A stretch of 64,000 nt of DNA from Megalonaias nervosa (lineage: Eukaryota > Mollusca > Bivalvia > Unionida > Unionidae), in NCBI GenBank assembly GCA_016617855.1, contig JAECUM010003192.1:29130-93129 (forward strand). Reading direction: 5' to 3'. This document shows positions 35,201-44,313 of this stretch, in pieces. Numbering within the stretch: the first letter of the stretch is position 1; each line of letters starts with the position of its first letter. A model generated the notes under the pieces. The model worked only from the letters and a program-made list of their open reading frames with translations. It was not told where the DNA came from and searched no databases. The translations under genes were made by a program, and so were the position numbers.

Positions 35201-38200
35201 AACTGACGGGTGTCTTCAGATATGAATTTTCTTCATATTCATTATATTAAATTGTTTAGGTAGCAGACAAGTCTATGTTTAAAGAAAAGGGCACAAGATG
35301 TTATGCGAAATGCTATATGGTGTGAGTTGTAGATGTTATATGAAGGAAAATGTTAGAGCAGATGGATTTTTTTTCAGTATATTTTGTGTTTGTATTCTGA
35401 TCCTAATCCATATGGACCTTGCTCTTTGTGACAATAATTTTGCAGAACCAGGTTAGTTATAACAGCAGAAATAAACATATATATTATATTATGCTTTTGA
35501 TGCCCAAATTATGCTGTTTTGCCACTATAATAGAATTGATCATGCTGATACCTACTTGGGAGTTGGCATGTATTAACTAGTGGCAATGTAGAATACATAT
35601 ATAATACACCATTTTGTCTTCAGAAACTGGAGTTTACCAAAGTTGGAAATAGCGCTCCCACAAGTCCAACAGCTAGCATGGCCATCCCGAAAATTGAGGA
35701 GAGACTGAATGACTTGATTACAAGCAAAGGCTGTTCAAATGAAGAGGTGTTTGATTGGATAGAGGGAGAAGTAGATGAACTCACAATTAAACAAGAATAT
35801 TTCATCCGTGCCCTGATGACGGCTGTTTGTAAGAGTGCTGTAACAGGTGAGGGTCTTGACTTGTATTTTAACTTACCCTATAGAGTGAGCAGAAGGGAGA
35901 GTGGTACCTCGAATTAATTGACACAAGCAACTGATAAAATATTCCTTGAATTGAAATTAAATATAAAAAAAACATTGATCAAAATGAAATTAAATCAAAC
36001 CAAGAGTGGACATTGTTGCATATAATTGTTGTTGGACACTTAAAAGTTAGTAAAATAAAGCATCAGCTGTATTGAACAGCATTTGAAATTTGGAAGTAAT
36101 TTGCATCTATGCTATATCTCCAGTTATGCACTTGTATCAGAAACAAGATCCATTTGAACTGTGGCACATCCCAACAACAATAAAATAAAAGCAACTTTAT
36201 AGACTTCTTGTGATTTTAAGATAGTAATTACCAGATCAGTGTCATTTTTTTTAAGCTGACCATTAAAATAATTAGGCTGACCACTTTATTATTTTTGTTG
36301 CAAGTAGGAGAAGTCTAATTTGTTTTGAGGGAATTCATTTCTTGATTTGACTTGTACCTCCTATTTGTCATTATGTATGGTATATATGTATAGAATGTCA
36401 AGGATGTCAAGGTAAAAAAAATGACCCGCATGGCAAATACTGATCTGCCATTAATCCCAGTTTCTTTGGAATCATCCAGAGCTTTTGCTTGAAAATTCCA
36501 AATTCCTGATTTTTACAGATGCCAAGGTTTGTTTTTAAATTCCTTTTGATTCAGAGTGGCTGTGCAAAGAGAGTAAATGTGATTCTAAAATTTGCGAGAA
36601 ATACAATAGTCATATCTTGGAAATCTATCAGACAAACAACCAACCAAAATATGACTAACAAGAAGCTGCTGAGGTCCATTGGGTTTGGAACTGCAATTTC
36701 TGAAACTGAAACAAATCATTATGGTCTAAGTGTACTTTGCAAACTAATGAGTTGCACAAGCTGTTTGTTTTTGATGAGATCACACTTGTGAACGTTTCAA
36801 ATACATTCCCTTGAAGCCAACAATAGCAGTACACGAAATTATGTTACAGCTTTAGAATTGACTATCATACTGGGATGGACCTGTTGCATAAATGCCAACC
36901 ATTACGCTTTTTGCATAATCATTACGTTTTGTTTTCTCACCAAATTAATGCATAATCATTACGTTTTTTTTCACCAAATTATGTTTTATGTTAGACTGTA
37001 TGGATTATTCTTTTTGGTACATTAAAAAATAATAAAGCAATAAAATGTTGTTTTGGACATTTTTATAATTCTCTTTAATTCCACTTATAAATTTGAAAAT
37101 ATTTTTTCTAAAAATTACTGCTACATAAGAATAGTGTGAAAGTACTTTCCTTATTTGATATTTATAGCAACTGTGTATGACCCATTTAAAACAAACCCTG
37201 GGGGGTTTCTTCAAGTATGAACTTGACCTCAGATTCTTTATATTGATAAGCAAGTCCATACTTCTAAAGAAAATTGTGCCAGATGTTAAGTGAAAATTGT
37301 ACGGTGCGAGTTGTAGATGTTATATAATGGAAAATGAGCAGATGGATGTTATAATGGAAAATGGAGCAGATGGATCTTTTCAAACTTCAAAATATGTCCG
37401 ATCAGAAAAAAAAGGACAAATCAGCAAGGCTTTACAAACAAAAATATGAGAGCAATGTAATACAACACTCAAAACAGCTAATGCAGAATTCCAGTTCATG
37501 ATCATTCAGTGAAATTTAAATATGTAGACTAGTTAAAGTGAGTGCTGAATATAAATAATTTTTCTGTATATTTTGTGTTTGTGTTCTGGTTCTCATCTAT
37601 ATGGATTTTGCCCTTTGTGACAAGAATTTTGACCAGCTGTAGAACCAGGTTAGTAGTAAAAGTGTCTTTTTCATGTGCTGTACTTCTGGCAAGTATTATT
37701 TAGATTACATAGAACCAAATTAGCCTTTTGCCACATAAAATAGCAATAGTTATATCTCTTGGGTGGGTGGGTTTTAGTATGCATGTTGTTGTTGCTGGTA
37801 GGTCATACGTATTAGTCTCTTTTTTTCAACATCATGGGACCGTCCGGGGGCAAAACAATTACCTTCATTATTTGCCTCTTTTGACATGCAGGAGGCTTAT
37901 GCATCGAGGAGCCCACAGTTGATTGCAGAGGTAAAGGCATGTTCCTTCATTTGACTTTGATTTCAGTTCTGTTGGTGTTCAAAATTCATTTTGTCAGTTT
38001 AGCTCGAGATTACATTATGGTGAAACTATTAATTTACTGTTAATTTCTTCTCATACCATCAATGTATAAAGTGATGCAATTCTGATTTCTTTGTATTGCA
38101 GTAAGCAGTAACAATTTGATGAAGGTGGACAAAAGTCAGATACAAAGAAGAAATAACCTGCTGCAGAAATACCTGGATCACCAGGCAAATTTTGAACTAC

Positions 38201-40681
38201 AAGCTCTTTTTGCACTGCAGGCGCTCGTACACAAGCTGGAACACCCACCAGGTAAATAAAAATGGGTCCAAAACATGCCATTTCAGTCATGCTTATGGCA
38301 CACTTTAGTTGATTGGGTGCTAACCATTTCCATTTGAAATGAACACCATTGTCATTTAACAGATGACTGTATAAAGACCCAGTATAGTTGCATTACATTA
38401 GAAAGATAATAACATGTCAGAATAACAAGGTAGATTGTAGTGTGTTATCATTTATGTGACTGTTCATACCATTCTGGACAATGTGCATGATTGAGGCAAG
38501 ACTAGAGTGTTAATATCATATCCAACAATATTTATGTTACTACCTGTGACTTTATTTATTGGTTTAGTATAGTAGCAAGACCTTAAAAGTACCTAAAGTC
38601 CTGTTTAAGCCACTGTAAAAAAAAATGTTTCCTTTTGGACTGGTTTTAAAATTTAGATGGGTAGCTAGGTTTTTTTAATAAACATGTATCCATATTATAA
38701 TGAGTATTAATAATGCACTAGGCACTTCAAGCACTGGGCTAAACCTGCTCTATTCTTTTTTTATTTTGGGAATTTTTTAAAAATCTTCACAATTATTAGT
38801 GTATACAAGGTACTAAGCACTTCCAAGTACTGGGCTAAAGCAGCTTAATTATTTTTGTATTTTGGGATTTTTTTAAAAAACAATACAGTTATTAGTATAT
38901 ACAGGGTACTAAGCACTTCAAGTACTGGGCTAAACCAGCTCAGTTAGATGTACACATCAATTTTGGGATTTTTTAAATTTTGGTTTTGGAAATTATTTGT
39001 TTAAATAGATATTATAATGATTATTATTATATGCTCATGTTTTTTCTCCGTTAACTTTACATTGTCAGAATCGTGCAATATTTTACGATATTGCACACCT
39101 TCATATTGCACTCAAGTGCAAGACACGTGTGCCCAACAGTGTATAAGGAACTACTTTGTAAACAAATCAGGTACACTCGTGTAGTAGACACTTTACGTTT
39201 TGGTTGATTACATTTGTTTCTGACTGAACTAAAGCAGATGTTTCATGGACTGCCACATATCAGGAGCTTTGGCGTCCGCGTTAACTTTTTTGATACAATG
39301 TTTCAGATGTAGGCTAGCCTATAGACAGGGTCCCTACAAGTAACATGCAAGTTATAAGACATAAACTGTTTTCTTTAGCTGGTAATAAAAATGGCAAAAA
39401 TATACTTAGAATTTTACATCCTGAATTTCCTCAAAATGTACTTTCTTAGTTCTGCAAATCCGAATTACATGAGCCATGTCATAGGTTCTCAAGGTTGAGC
39501 ACACATTTCGAAATTGTACTGTAATTTCGAGCATATTCCAAGTGCAGTTACATCCTCCTTACTGCACTCAAAATGAAATAAACATTAAATTCCACAGCGT
39601 CTTTTCAATAATTACAATTGAAAGACTTCATATTTTACCCACATTATGATCTGAATCATTCAATGACAGAACAGAAACACACATGCCTCATGTAGAAACA
39701 CACTTCTGCCTCATGTAGAACTGGCATGCTGCTGGAATCCGATGTAAGGTACTTCATGTAGATAAATCCAGAGCATAATCATGAAATTGCATCGAATTGA
39801 CAAAAATACCAAAACGTATTCATTCCAGATCAAATAGAAAAGTTGTTGCAATGCGCATTCATTCACAATATGACTCCAAAATTTCAATTTTATGTAGACC
39901 AAACGCCGTTTTCTTTCGAATCTTAGTCTAGTGCGCGAACAACTTCATTAATAATGTTGTTGTGTAATGATGCATATACGCTTGTGTATTTAGTTTGAAA
40001 TACGGCATACATTCAGTTACTTTGTTTCTTGTAGTGTATTTTTGTTTATATATTTAAGCCTTGGATAGAATAAGAAAATGAGCATATAATAAAAAGGTCA
40101 CTGCATTTGTATATAAACTCGTTTTGTCCCAAGGTCGTGCAGTATATCCATCCGAAAAAACTCGTTCATATTTTCCCATAAGCACTGGACTAACACAGCT
40201 CAGTTAGATGCACAAATCAATTTTGGGAATTATTTTTTGTTTCAATTTTTTTCAAAATCGCATGGTGGTGGTGGGGAAGTGCTATAGTCTGCAGCAAAAA
40301 ACAGATGGTTGGCCAACTTGAAACACCCATTTATTTTGTTGGTCTTATTAGAGGACATTTGTTTCCAGTATATTATTGTGGTTTTATGAAGATGTTTATA
40401 TTGCACATATTGGACAGTTTGTTGCACAGGCAGGTGTGCTAGAATAAGTTAGCTATACATTTACTAAGGCAAATAATTAATAAAGCATATTATCATTTCC
40501 AGGTGTATTGCGGGAGCTGTTTGATATACTGTATGATGAAGACATTATTTCAGAGGATGCCTTTATTCAGTGGGAGAAAAGTGAGGACCCTCAGGAACAA
40601 GAGGGCAAAGGCGTGGCTATGAAACAAGTTGTTCAGTTTTTTACATGGCTCAAAGAAGCCGAGGACGATGCAGACAGCTGA
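11826..40681 (+). CDS. EIF4G: Eukaryotic translation initiation factor 4G (C-terminal 973 residues, 20 exons)
   Basis: Scaffold of the cap-binding complex eIF4F, joining eIF4E (cap), eIF4A (helicase) and eIF3 on mRNA in the cytoplasm. Exons: 11826-12066, 13038-13171, 15255-15347, 15896-16084, 18813-18950, 20274-20333, 21127-21270, 21746-21825, 22409-22565, 23060-23164, 24127-24259, 24629-24753, 25631-25758, 27119-27287, 28096-28268, 28938-29142, 33541-33636, 35624-35846, 38102-38251, 40503-40681. Every junction is GT..AG, phases agree throughout, and the sum (2922 nt) ends at TGA 40679-40681. Visible residues: acidic linker 1-80, eIF4E-binding segment near 94-100, MIF4G about 220-450, basic/Gly-rich linker to about 575, MA3 about 590-790, W2 (AA-box) about 800-973. 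It matches animal eIF4G1/3 closely. Human eIF4G1 is about 1600 residues, so roughly 600 N-terminal residues, including the PABP-binding region, are coded elsewhere; the first exon here needs an upstream donor not seen in the window. Confidence 0.97.
12067..13037. other. eIF4G intron with degenerate tRNA-like SINE
   Basis: Near 12808-12960 a degraded SINE head can be seen (GGTCAGTTAGTAGAGCATTGG as the A-box side, then a weak B-box side and TTTGGGAAAGGCATTTTC). A minus-strand frame at 12199-12393 is noted in the findings. Otherwise featureless. Confidence 0.4.
13038..13171 (+). CDS. EIF4G: eIF4G exon: eIF4E-binding segment
   Basis: Encodes [20 protein letters not shown], where animals normally have Y-x4-L-hydrophobic (human YDREFLL). 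The expected Leu is Pro here (CCT at 13091-13093). It continues to [11 protein letters not shown], which also matches the family. Phase 1 in, phase 0 out. Confidence 0.95.
14054..14976 (+). mobile_element. Solo LTR of a retrotransposon (probably Ty3/Gypsy)
   Basis: A 923-bp segment begins TGTTACGT and ends ACGTAACA, perfect 8-bp inverted ends of the TG..CA type, and is flanked by a 4-bp direct repeat CTAT (14050-14053 and 14977-14980). Inside are an AATAAA at 14894-14899 and a downstream T-rich stretch, as expected for the R/U5 end of a plus-oriented LTR. No internal coding region remains, so it arose by LTR-LTR recombination. It lies in the intron between exons 13038-13171 and 15255-15347, in the gene's orientation. 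Confidence 0.75.
15255..15347 (+). CDS. EIF4G: eIF4G exon: linker (FRPANRDF...FTPRYV)
   Basis: 31 codons, phase 0/0, acceptor tttttccag and donor gtatgt. Aligns with the human PRGPDFTPAFADF region between the eIF4E site and MIF4G. Confidence 0.93.
15896..16084 (+). CDS. EIF4G: eIF4G exon: RG-rich linker before MIF4G
   Basis: 63 codons, phase 0/0. Arg/Gly-rich ([18 protein letters not shown]), then [19 protein letters not shown], the counterpart of the human KKAENAWKPSQKR stretch. Confidence 0.95.
16085..17487. other. eIF4G intron sequence, no feature seen
   Basis: AT-rich intron DNA between exon 15896-16084 and the transposase remnant; no frame or repeat I can name. Confidence 0.4.
17488..18457 (+). 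mobile_element. Degraded DNA transposon with BED-finger-like transposase remnant
   Basis: From ATG 17488 ([18 protein letters not shown]) coding similarity can be followed through several frames: [19 protein letters not shown], then [20 protein letters not shown] (a His pair of a BED-type zinc finger), then [16 protein letters not shown] and [10 protein letters not shown] near 17815-17912. I recognise this as the N-terminal part of a transposase-like ORF common in molluscs and fish; superfamily uncertain (hAT-like organisation). The right end carries GTTGGCAGCTATG at 18445-18457, identical to the terminal repeat of the element at 30939-32061. The left end was not found. Confidence 0.55.
18813..18950 (+). 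CDS. EIF4G: eIF4G exon: start of MIF4G
   Basis: 46 codons. [20 protein letters not shown] and [11 protein letters not shown] are the first HEAT-like helices of the eIF4A/eIF3/RNA-binding MIF4G domain. Confidence 0.97.
19181..19246 (+). repeat. Dispersed copy of the 38.7-kb repeat unit
   Basis: CTAAGCACTTCAAGTACTGG... and GATGCACAAATCAATTTTGG are shared with the units at 38711-39000 and 40175-40240. Confidence 0.7.
19309..20150 (+). mobile_element. Non-autonomous TIR element, copy 1
   Basis: Begins ACATACATGCCAACC and shares long stretches with 34985-35573 and 36889-37785: ATATGACCCATTTTCAA, GTGAGTTGTGGATATTATAT, GAGCAGATGGATGTTTTCAA, TCCATATGGATTTTGTCCTT, TGTATTATTTAGATTGCA. The right end is degraded (CCTGCTGGGAGTGGTGG). 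Family unknown; no transposase. Confidence 0.65.
20180..20260. repeat. (TTA)n microsatellite beside a splice acceptor
   Basis: About 26 TTA triplets ending 13 bases before the eIF4G exon at 20274. It replaces most of the polypyrimidine/branch-site region of that intron. Confidence 0.95.
20274..20333 (+). CDS. EIF4G: eIF4G exon: MIF4G (20 codons)
   Basis: [20 protein letters not shown], nearly identical to the human segment. The acceptor (ttttctgatttcag) follows a (TTA)n run with only about 13 bases between. Confidence 0.97.
21127..21270 (+). CDS. EIF4G: eIF4G exon: MIF4G
   Basis: 48 codons, phase 0/0: [26 protein letters not shown], then a Lys/Glu-rich helix. Confidence 0.97.
21746..21825 (+). 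CDS. EIF4G: eIF4G exon: MIF4G
   Basis: Gln/Glu/Lys-rich helix ending [11 protein letters not shown], the conserved RRSxGNI motif. Phase 0 in, phase 2 out. Confidence 0.97.
22409..22565 (+). CDS. EIF4G: eIF4G exon: MIF4G core
   Basis: [20 protein letters not shown], then [15 protein letters not shown], the most conserved part of MIF4G. Confidence 0.98.
23060..23164 (+). CDS. EIF4G: eIF4G exon: end of MIF4G
   Basis: 35 codons, [24 protein letters not shown]. Confidence 0.97.
24127..24259 (+). CDS. EIF4G: eIF4G exon: linker after MIF4G
   Basis: [20 protein letters not shown] matches human NWVSRRADQGPKTIEQIHK. Phase 0 in, phase 1 out. Confidence 0.95.
24629..24753 (+). CDS. EIF4G: eIF4G exon: Gly-rich linker
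   Basis: [20 protein letters not shown], then DPTKLKLLK, the counterpart of human DEGGWNTVQ...LDPSKFLKI. Confidence 0.93.
25017..25150 (+). mobile_element. Degenerate tRNA-like SINE
   Basis: A-box-like TGGCTTAGTGG and B-box-like GGTTTGAATC with appropriate spacing, followed by GCCATTGGGTAAGGAACTTT. Related degraded heads near 12808 and 45165. Confidence 0.45.
25631..25758 (+). CDS. EIF4G: eIF4G exon: Gly/Arg linker
   Basis: [20 protein letters not shown] matches the human IQLVPKAQLGSWGKGSSGG pattern. Phase 0 in, phase 2 out. Confidence 0.93.
25759..27118. other. eIF4G intron, no feature seen
   Basis: Only short chance frames; no recognised repeat or exon. Confidence 0.4.
27119..27287 (+). 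CDS. EIF4G: eIF4G exon: linker and start of MA3
   Basis: Basic/acidic linker ([20 protein letters not shown]), then [19 protein letters not shown], the first MA3 helix (human SKSIIDEFLHIND). Confidence 0.95.
28096..28268 (+). CDS. EIF4G: eIF4G exon: MA3
   Basis: [29 protein letters not shown]. Phase 0 in, phase 2 out. Confidence 0.96.
28938..29142 (+). CDS. EIF4G: eIF4G exon: MA3
   Basis: [20 protein letters not shown], then [12 protein letters not shown]; near-identical to animal eIF4G at the IDIPxIWxYL motif. Confidence 0.97.
30743..30925 (+). pseudogene. Zinc-finger transposase-like fragment
   Basis: A frame with one TAG reads [16 protein letters not shown], then [20 protein letters not shown] and LEQHLQKN: a C-x2-C...H pattern of a DNA-binding finger at the start of many transposase-type proteins. 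Its 3' side is interrupted 13 bases later by the TIR element at 30939. Family not identified. Confidence 0.4.
30939..32061 (+). mobile_element. DNA transposon, 13-bp TIRs, 7-bp target duplication, dead transposase
   Basis: Perfect 13-bp inverted ends CATAGCTGCCAAC (30939-30951) and GTTGGCAGCTATG (32049-32061) are flanked by GATGGCA on both sides (30932-30938, 32062-32068). A subterminal hairpin lies at about 30970-31003 (CCGTATT..AATACGG). Internal coding scraps match the transposase at 17.5-18.0 kb: [19 protein letters not shown] near 31400 and NLPLSV...[15 protein letters not shown] near 31580-31690. At 1123 bp it is an internally deleted copy. Confidence 0.75.
32669..32755. repeat. GC-rich hairpin-forming repeat in an AT-rich intron
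   Basis: GGGGGCCTTCTGCCCCC and a series of GGGG/CCCC blocks (GGGGTGCTGCCCC, GGGGGAGGACCCCC) can form several adjacent stems. The style matches a GC-rich repeat I recall from other marine invertebrates. Confidence 0.5.
33209..33355 (-). mobile_element. Partial SINE, family B
   Basis: On the minus strand: a B-box-like GGTTCAAGCCTCGG, ATCTCACCTGTTAC and an A-box side GGCTGAGTGATCTAAGG, ordered as in the full copy at 50244. Both ends are degraded. Confidence 0.5.
33541..33636 (+). CDS. EIF4G: eIF4G exon: end of MA3
   Basis: [20 protein letters not shown] (human SHKKVGALWREADLSWKDFL). It follows the largest intron, 4.4 kb, which is full of transposon remnants. Confidence 0.97.
33870..34215 (+). 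repeat. Diverged bivalve tandem repeat, about two units
   Basis: Two units with GAGGCCATTTGATTTGGGAT...CCAAGGTCATAG and GAGGCCTATTGATTTTGGGA, about 130 bases apart. I recognise the pattern (TATTGATTTTGGG, AAGGTCA) as a very common repeat of bivalve genomes, from memory. Confidence 0.55.
34709..34945 (+). mobile_element. SINE, family B, diverged copy
   Basis: GATCCAAGTGGCCAAGTAG (A box side), GGGTTCAAGTCTCGGG (B box), GAGAAAGCTTGCCAGTAGCT and CTTCCTCCACCA body, ending in an A-rich ACAAAACAAC tail. Same order as at 50244-50494. Confidence 0.75.
34985..35573 (+). mobile_element. Non-autonomous TIR element, copy 2
   Basis: Left end ATACATTCCGACT is inverted against right end AGTTGGCATGTAT (35561-35573) with two mismatches. 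The body shares ATATGACCCATTTTCAAG, AGAGCAGATGGAT and TCCATATGGACCTTG with copies 1 and 3 but is shorter. Confidence 0.65.
35624..35846 (+). CDS. EIF4G: eIF4G exon: start of W2
   Basis: [44 protein letters not shown]; helices of the W2 domain that binds Mnk kinase and a second eIF4A. Phase 0 in, phase 1 out. Confidence 0.96.
36889..37785 (+). mobile_element. Non-autonomous TIR element, copy 3
   Basis: Starts AAATGCCAACCATTACGC; shares GTATGACCCATTTAAA, TGCGAGTTGTAGATGTTATA, TATGGATTTTGCCCTTTGTG and AAGTATTATTTAGATTACAT with the others. A small internal duplication of the GAGCAGATGGATGTT/CTT segment is seen at 37338-37380. Confidence 0.65.
37892..37930 (+). CDS. EIF4G: Candidate 39-nt cassette exon of eIF4G
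   Basis: A T-rich acceptor (gcctcttttgacatgcag) and a donor GAG|gtaaag enclose exactly 39 nt. Read in the phase left by the preceding exon it is stop-free (13 codons, including [11 protein letters not shown]) and keeps the phase of the next exon. The following exon joins well without it, so it would be alternatively included. Conservation is unknown. Confidence 0.3.
38102..38251 (+). CDS. EIF4G: eIF4G exon: W2
   Basis: [37 protein letters not shown], matching the human LLKYLDSDTEKELQALYALQ region. Phase 1/1. Confidence 0.96.
38711..39000 (+). repeat. Tandem repeat, three ~95-bp units
   Basis: Three consecutive units share CACTTCAAG(T/C)ACTGGGCTAAA and ATTTTGGGA(A/T)TTTTTTAAA at about 38720, 38817 and 38907. 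A fourth partial unit is at 40175-40240 after 1.1 kb of unrelated DNA, and a single unit is at 19181. Confidence 0.75.
39001..40174. other. 1.1-kb stretch interrupting the repeat, unknown
   Basis: Starts near a perfect inverted repeat GTGCAATAT..ATATTGCAC (about 39074-39097) followed by TTGCACT-CA-AGTGCAA. No frame of note. It separates unit copies and may be an insertion. Confidence 0.35.
40503..40681 (+). CDS. EIF4G: eIF4G terminal exon: end of W2 (AA-box)
   Basis: [20 protein letters not shown] and [14 protein letters not shown] then TGA: the aromatic/acidic boxes that close W2. Confidence 0.98.
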
Positions 40682-42461
40682 GGTTAAGTTTCATTTAGGC
40701 CTTAATAGTAGATGCAAAGCAATGTATTAATGCTACAAGTTTTTATTGAAGGCAGTAAAACTCTTGCTTTGTTTTCTACATAATTTATTAACAGTCACTA
40801 GAAATCAACCAAAAAGGATATATCTTCTTTTTTTGTTGAGTTTTCTGCAAACTGGATTTGAATATCCATTTGTTTGCTGAACATTATAGTTTTATTCATG
40901 GATATGTGCAACAAACTTGAACTATTAACTGATTGCAAGTATAGTGTATTATGCTTGTACTAATTTTTGCCACCAATCCTGACAGTATACTTTACACGCC
41001 AACCATTCAGGATTTTGTGGAATTGTTACGAAGTTTTAGTGCCAATTCTTCATTTGGAAATATATTTATGAAATTTGGGGAAAATCAAAATGTTGATGGG
41101 ATACATTTTCAACACAGTTTCCTGTGTGGACATGGGTAGGGACTAGAGTTTGTTGGCATGAATATGATACACTGGTACATAAAATGTAGTTTCCAAATGT
41201 GAAAACAATATGTACCTATCAAGAATCCAGACAGATGGACTGCAAGTAAGTGAATAATGACACAGATGAGAATGATTCGGATAGTTCGTGAGGACTGATA
41301 CTGATGGTCTTGGTTCTGGCCACATGTTTAAAGAATTCAAGTTCTGGAATTGGAGGAAATGGAGTGACCATTTACTGCTATTGGACATGTGTTGTTTCAT
41401 TGTATAAATATGTGTAGGCTCATAGGAACATGCAATATGATTGCATAGGTTTGTTACTTTTAATGAATATACTTTTTCTTCTGGACCGGCTGCTTCTGCA
41501 AAATGAACACTTGGGTTCCTGATGAGCATCCAATGAGATTGGTATCTTTGTTCATTTGGTATCCATGAAATGGACACAGAGCTATCAGCAAAACGGGACA
41601 TCAAGTTGAAACATTCAAGCAGTGGATCCTCATGGAAATTCATAAAGTAGATCATGTTCCTGAAGAAATGGGATCTTTGGATAAGCCTCAGATTTTATTC
41701 ATGTTAAAAGGATGAACATTTTTATTCTTGAATAAGTGGAACTGTTGCATATAAGAGAAAAACAATTCTTTTGCTTCAGTCAGTTCTCCAATAGTCGCCA
41801 AGATTTTATTCAACTCGGCAACTGCCACAGCAGTTACTTGTGACATGTTCTTGTCCACCAGTGGGGAACACGGCAGTTATTTGTGAGGCATGTACTTGTC
41901 CATTGTAAAATTGTTGACTGCCATTGCAGATACTTATGATGGATTTACTTGTCAATTGTAATTGCATTTAAATGTTGATTGAACTAAGCACCGATACATT
42001 TACCATGTAATTGGGCTTGCTTGTGTATGCATGTTCTCCTTAATTTATTCAAAATTTTGTACATCGTTCACATCATGATAAGATTGTTTTCACTGCAATT
42101 ACATAATGGGTTTTTGTTTTCTTTTTTTTTTTTTTTATTATTTAGTGTTGTCCATCCATACCCATGTACATTTGTATTGGGGTTCCTTTAGAGGGAACAC
42201 AACCCTGTGTATTATGTTTTTGTACTTCGAGAATTTCCTTGGAAATTTAAAGCCCATAATCTGGAAGGATTGCAATACTGTGATTTTATATTGTAAACTT
42301 CTGCATAGATTTTTGGGGAAACAAATAAAAACAAACAGATTTTTGCAGGACTATATCATCCTTGTAGATGTTTTAAAATAGAATTATCCCACAAGTTGAG
42401 GAATTTTTTTTTAATGCTATATCTTCTGTACTTGAAGATCTGCAGCATATTTTTACACTGC

Positions 42462-42467
42462 AATAAA
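42462..42467 (+). promoter_or_regulatory. Polyadenylation signal AATAAA (candidate, proximal)
   Basis: First canonical AATAAA after the eIF4G stop codon, 1.8 kb downstream. Confidence 0.45.
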
Positions 42468-42968
42468 TACACGCTATGTTATGCGATAACTACATGTGAT
42501 GTCTTAACTTAATGGGACTTTTTTGTCCTCCATCATACCTTTATATTTAGGACGAGGTCAAAGCTTATTAGTTGAAGGTAAATGTTAGTCTTTATATTAA
42601 ATATCTAACTTGTCATGAAAGACTATATATTTGTCAAAGATTGGACTTGATAATTTCTTGTCAGCTTATTATTATTTGCTTAAATGCTACAGAATTGTTA
42701 GGGTAGAAACTATTGATGCAGATATTAATGTGTAAATATACAGTATACTGTTGGCTTTGCTGTAACAGATAGTAAGAGAATTTGTGCAAGTTTGCATAAA
42801 TTTTGCTGTAATTGCCAATACACAATCATCTTTGAGTAAACTGTCATATATTCACTTTCCAATATCGGTTGCAAATTATTTATAAAAATATGTGAATCTG
42901 TTACTTTAAAGATTGAAATTTACAGAGTCTGGTTTTTAAAGCTGACAATAACATTCATAAATCTTTGT

Positions 42969-42974
42969 AATAAA
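42969..42974 (+). promoter_or_regulatory. Polyadenylation signal AATAAA (candidate)
   Basis: Second canonical signal in the presumed 3' UTR. Confidence 0.35.
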
Positions 42975-44307
42975 GAAATAATTGTTTTGATAAAGCATAA
43001 ACTTATAGTGGAAACTATATACATAAACAGATTTTGCATTTATCGGCAAGAAAAATTGGTCAGATCTGTTGCACAAGAAATTCATTGGCAAACTGATAGG
43101 AGTGATATGTGAATGTCATATCTAATTAAAAATATGAAAAATGCTGTAGGCAAAATTGCCTTTTCAGTGTGGAATGAATATGCTGTCTATGTTGAAGTGA
43201 ATATTTTTACTTGAATAGCCAATACTTCATTTTATGTGAACCCGTATATTTGAAATTTTTTGTTCCTAATTGCATTGTAATGAAAAAAAAATCTGTGATG
43301 TTGTTTCTTCAAGTATAAATTGTATCTGATTTAATTAATGTTTGGCATTTATGTAGAAAATGTATTTGATAGGTTGATACTCATTTGTGATGCAAGAATA
43401 CCCCGACGTTTCATTTCCACAGAAACTTGACAATAGCACCAACTTTTTTCCCCGAGTTTTCCTGAGGTGACTACAGTTGTCATATTCACTTAATGAAGGT
43501 ACATGTGATATTGCATTTGACTGTGCATGGCACTGATTTTGTACGAGTTGCCAGTCAATTTTTGGCAAGTTTAAATTGGCATTTACTCAGTGGACAATTA
43601 TGGGTTGCTTCAGAATCTTTAGTGCAATGATTCAGCTTTTATTTTACTGTGAATTCATCATCAGCACTGGCTTTGCAGGATCAAATTAAACTGGAAATTC
43701 ATTCAGATTAATGCCATGTATATACTTGTTAGTTGGACTGTGCATAAACCTAATGGATCTAAACATGTCAGAAGTTTACATTTCTGCAGACTCAATCTTC
43801 ACAGATCTATGTGCTGAAATCTCAAGTGAACATTGTTGGTTAATATATGCATGGAATGCCTCAATGGATAGCCAAATGATTATCTACATTGTGTGGGCAA
43901 ATGTTCTGCCACTGTGTCAAATAGATTCATTACCTATTAACTTTTGCTTCCACGAAATGTAAAAATATCATGTAGACATTTAGTTAATTCACATGTCTCA
44001 GCTGGTTTTTGCTAGAGATAATTGGAACCATATATCAGTCCGTGATTGTAAACTGAACCTACAGGGTTGGTGCTATAGTATTGTTCTATATGTAATTGAT
44101 AATTATACAAGGGTGTGTGGGATACTGCTATATGCAACAAGTTTCTGTTAAATTTATGTTATGAATGTTAAGTATACTTGCACGAGTTCAGCTTCACAAC
44201 AGATACTGAAAAAACTCATTGACCTAATTATGTTTCTAAGATGGTTATGCAAATATCGTTTATATGTTTTGCCTATTTGAAATGCAGTGTATATAGTAAT
44301 TCATGTT

Positions 44308-44313
44308 AATAAA
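44308..44313 (+). promoter_or_regulatory. Polyadenylation signal AATAAA (candidate, distal)
   Basis: Followed by an A-rich tract (44323-44339). Confidence 0.4.

Noticed and set aside
37892..37930. Constitutive eIF4G exon
   Set aside because: Homology to human eIF4G aligns without it; kept only as an alternative exon candidate.
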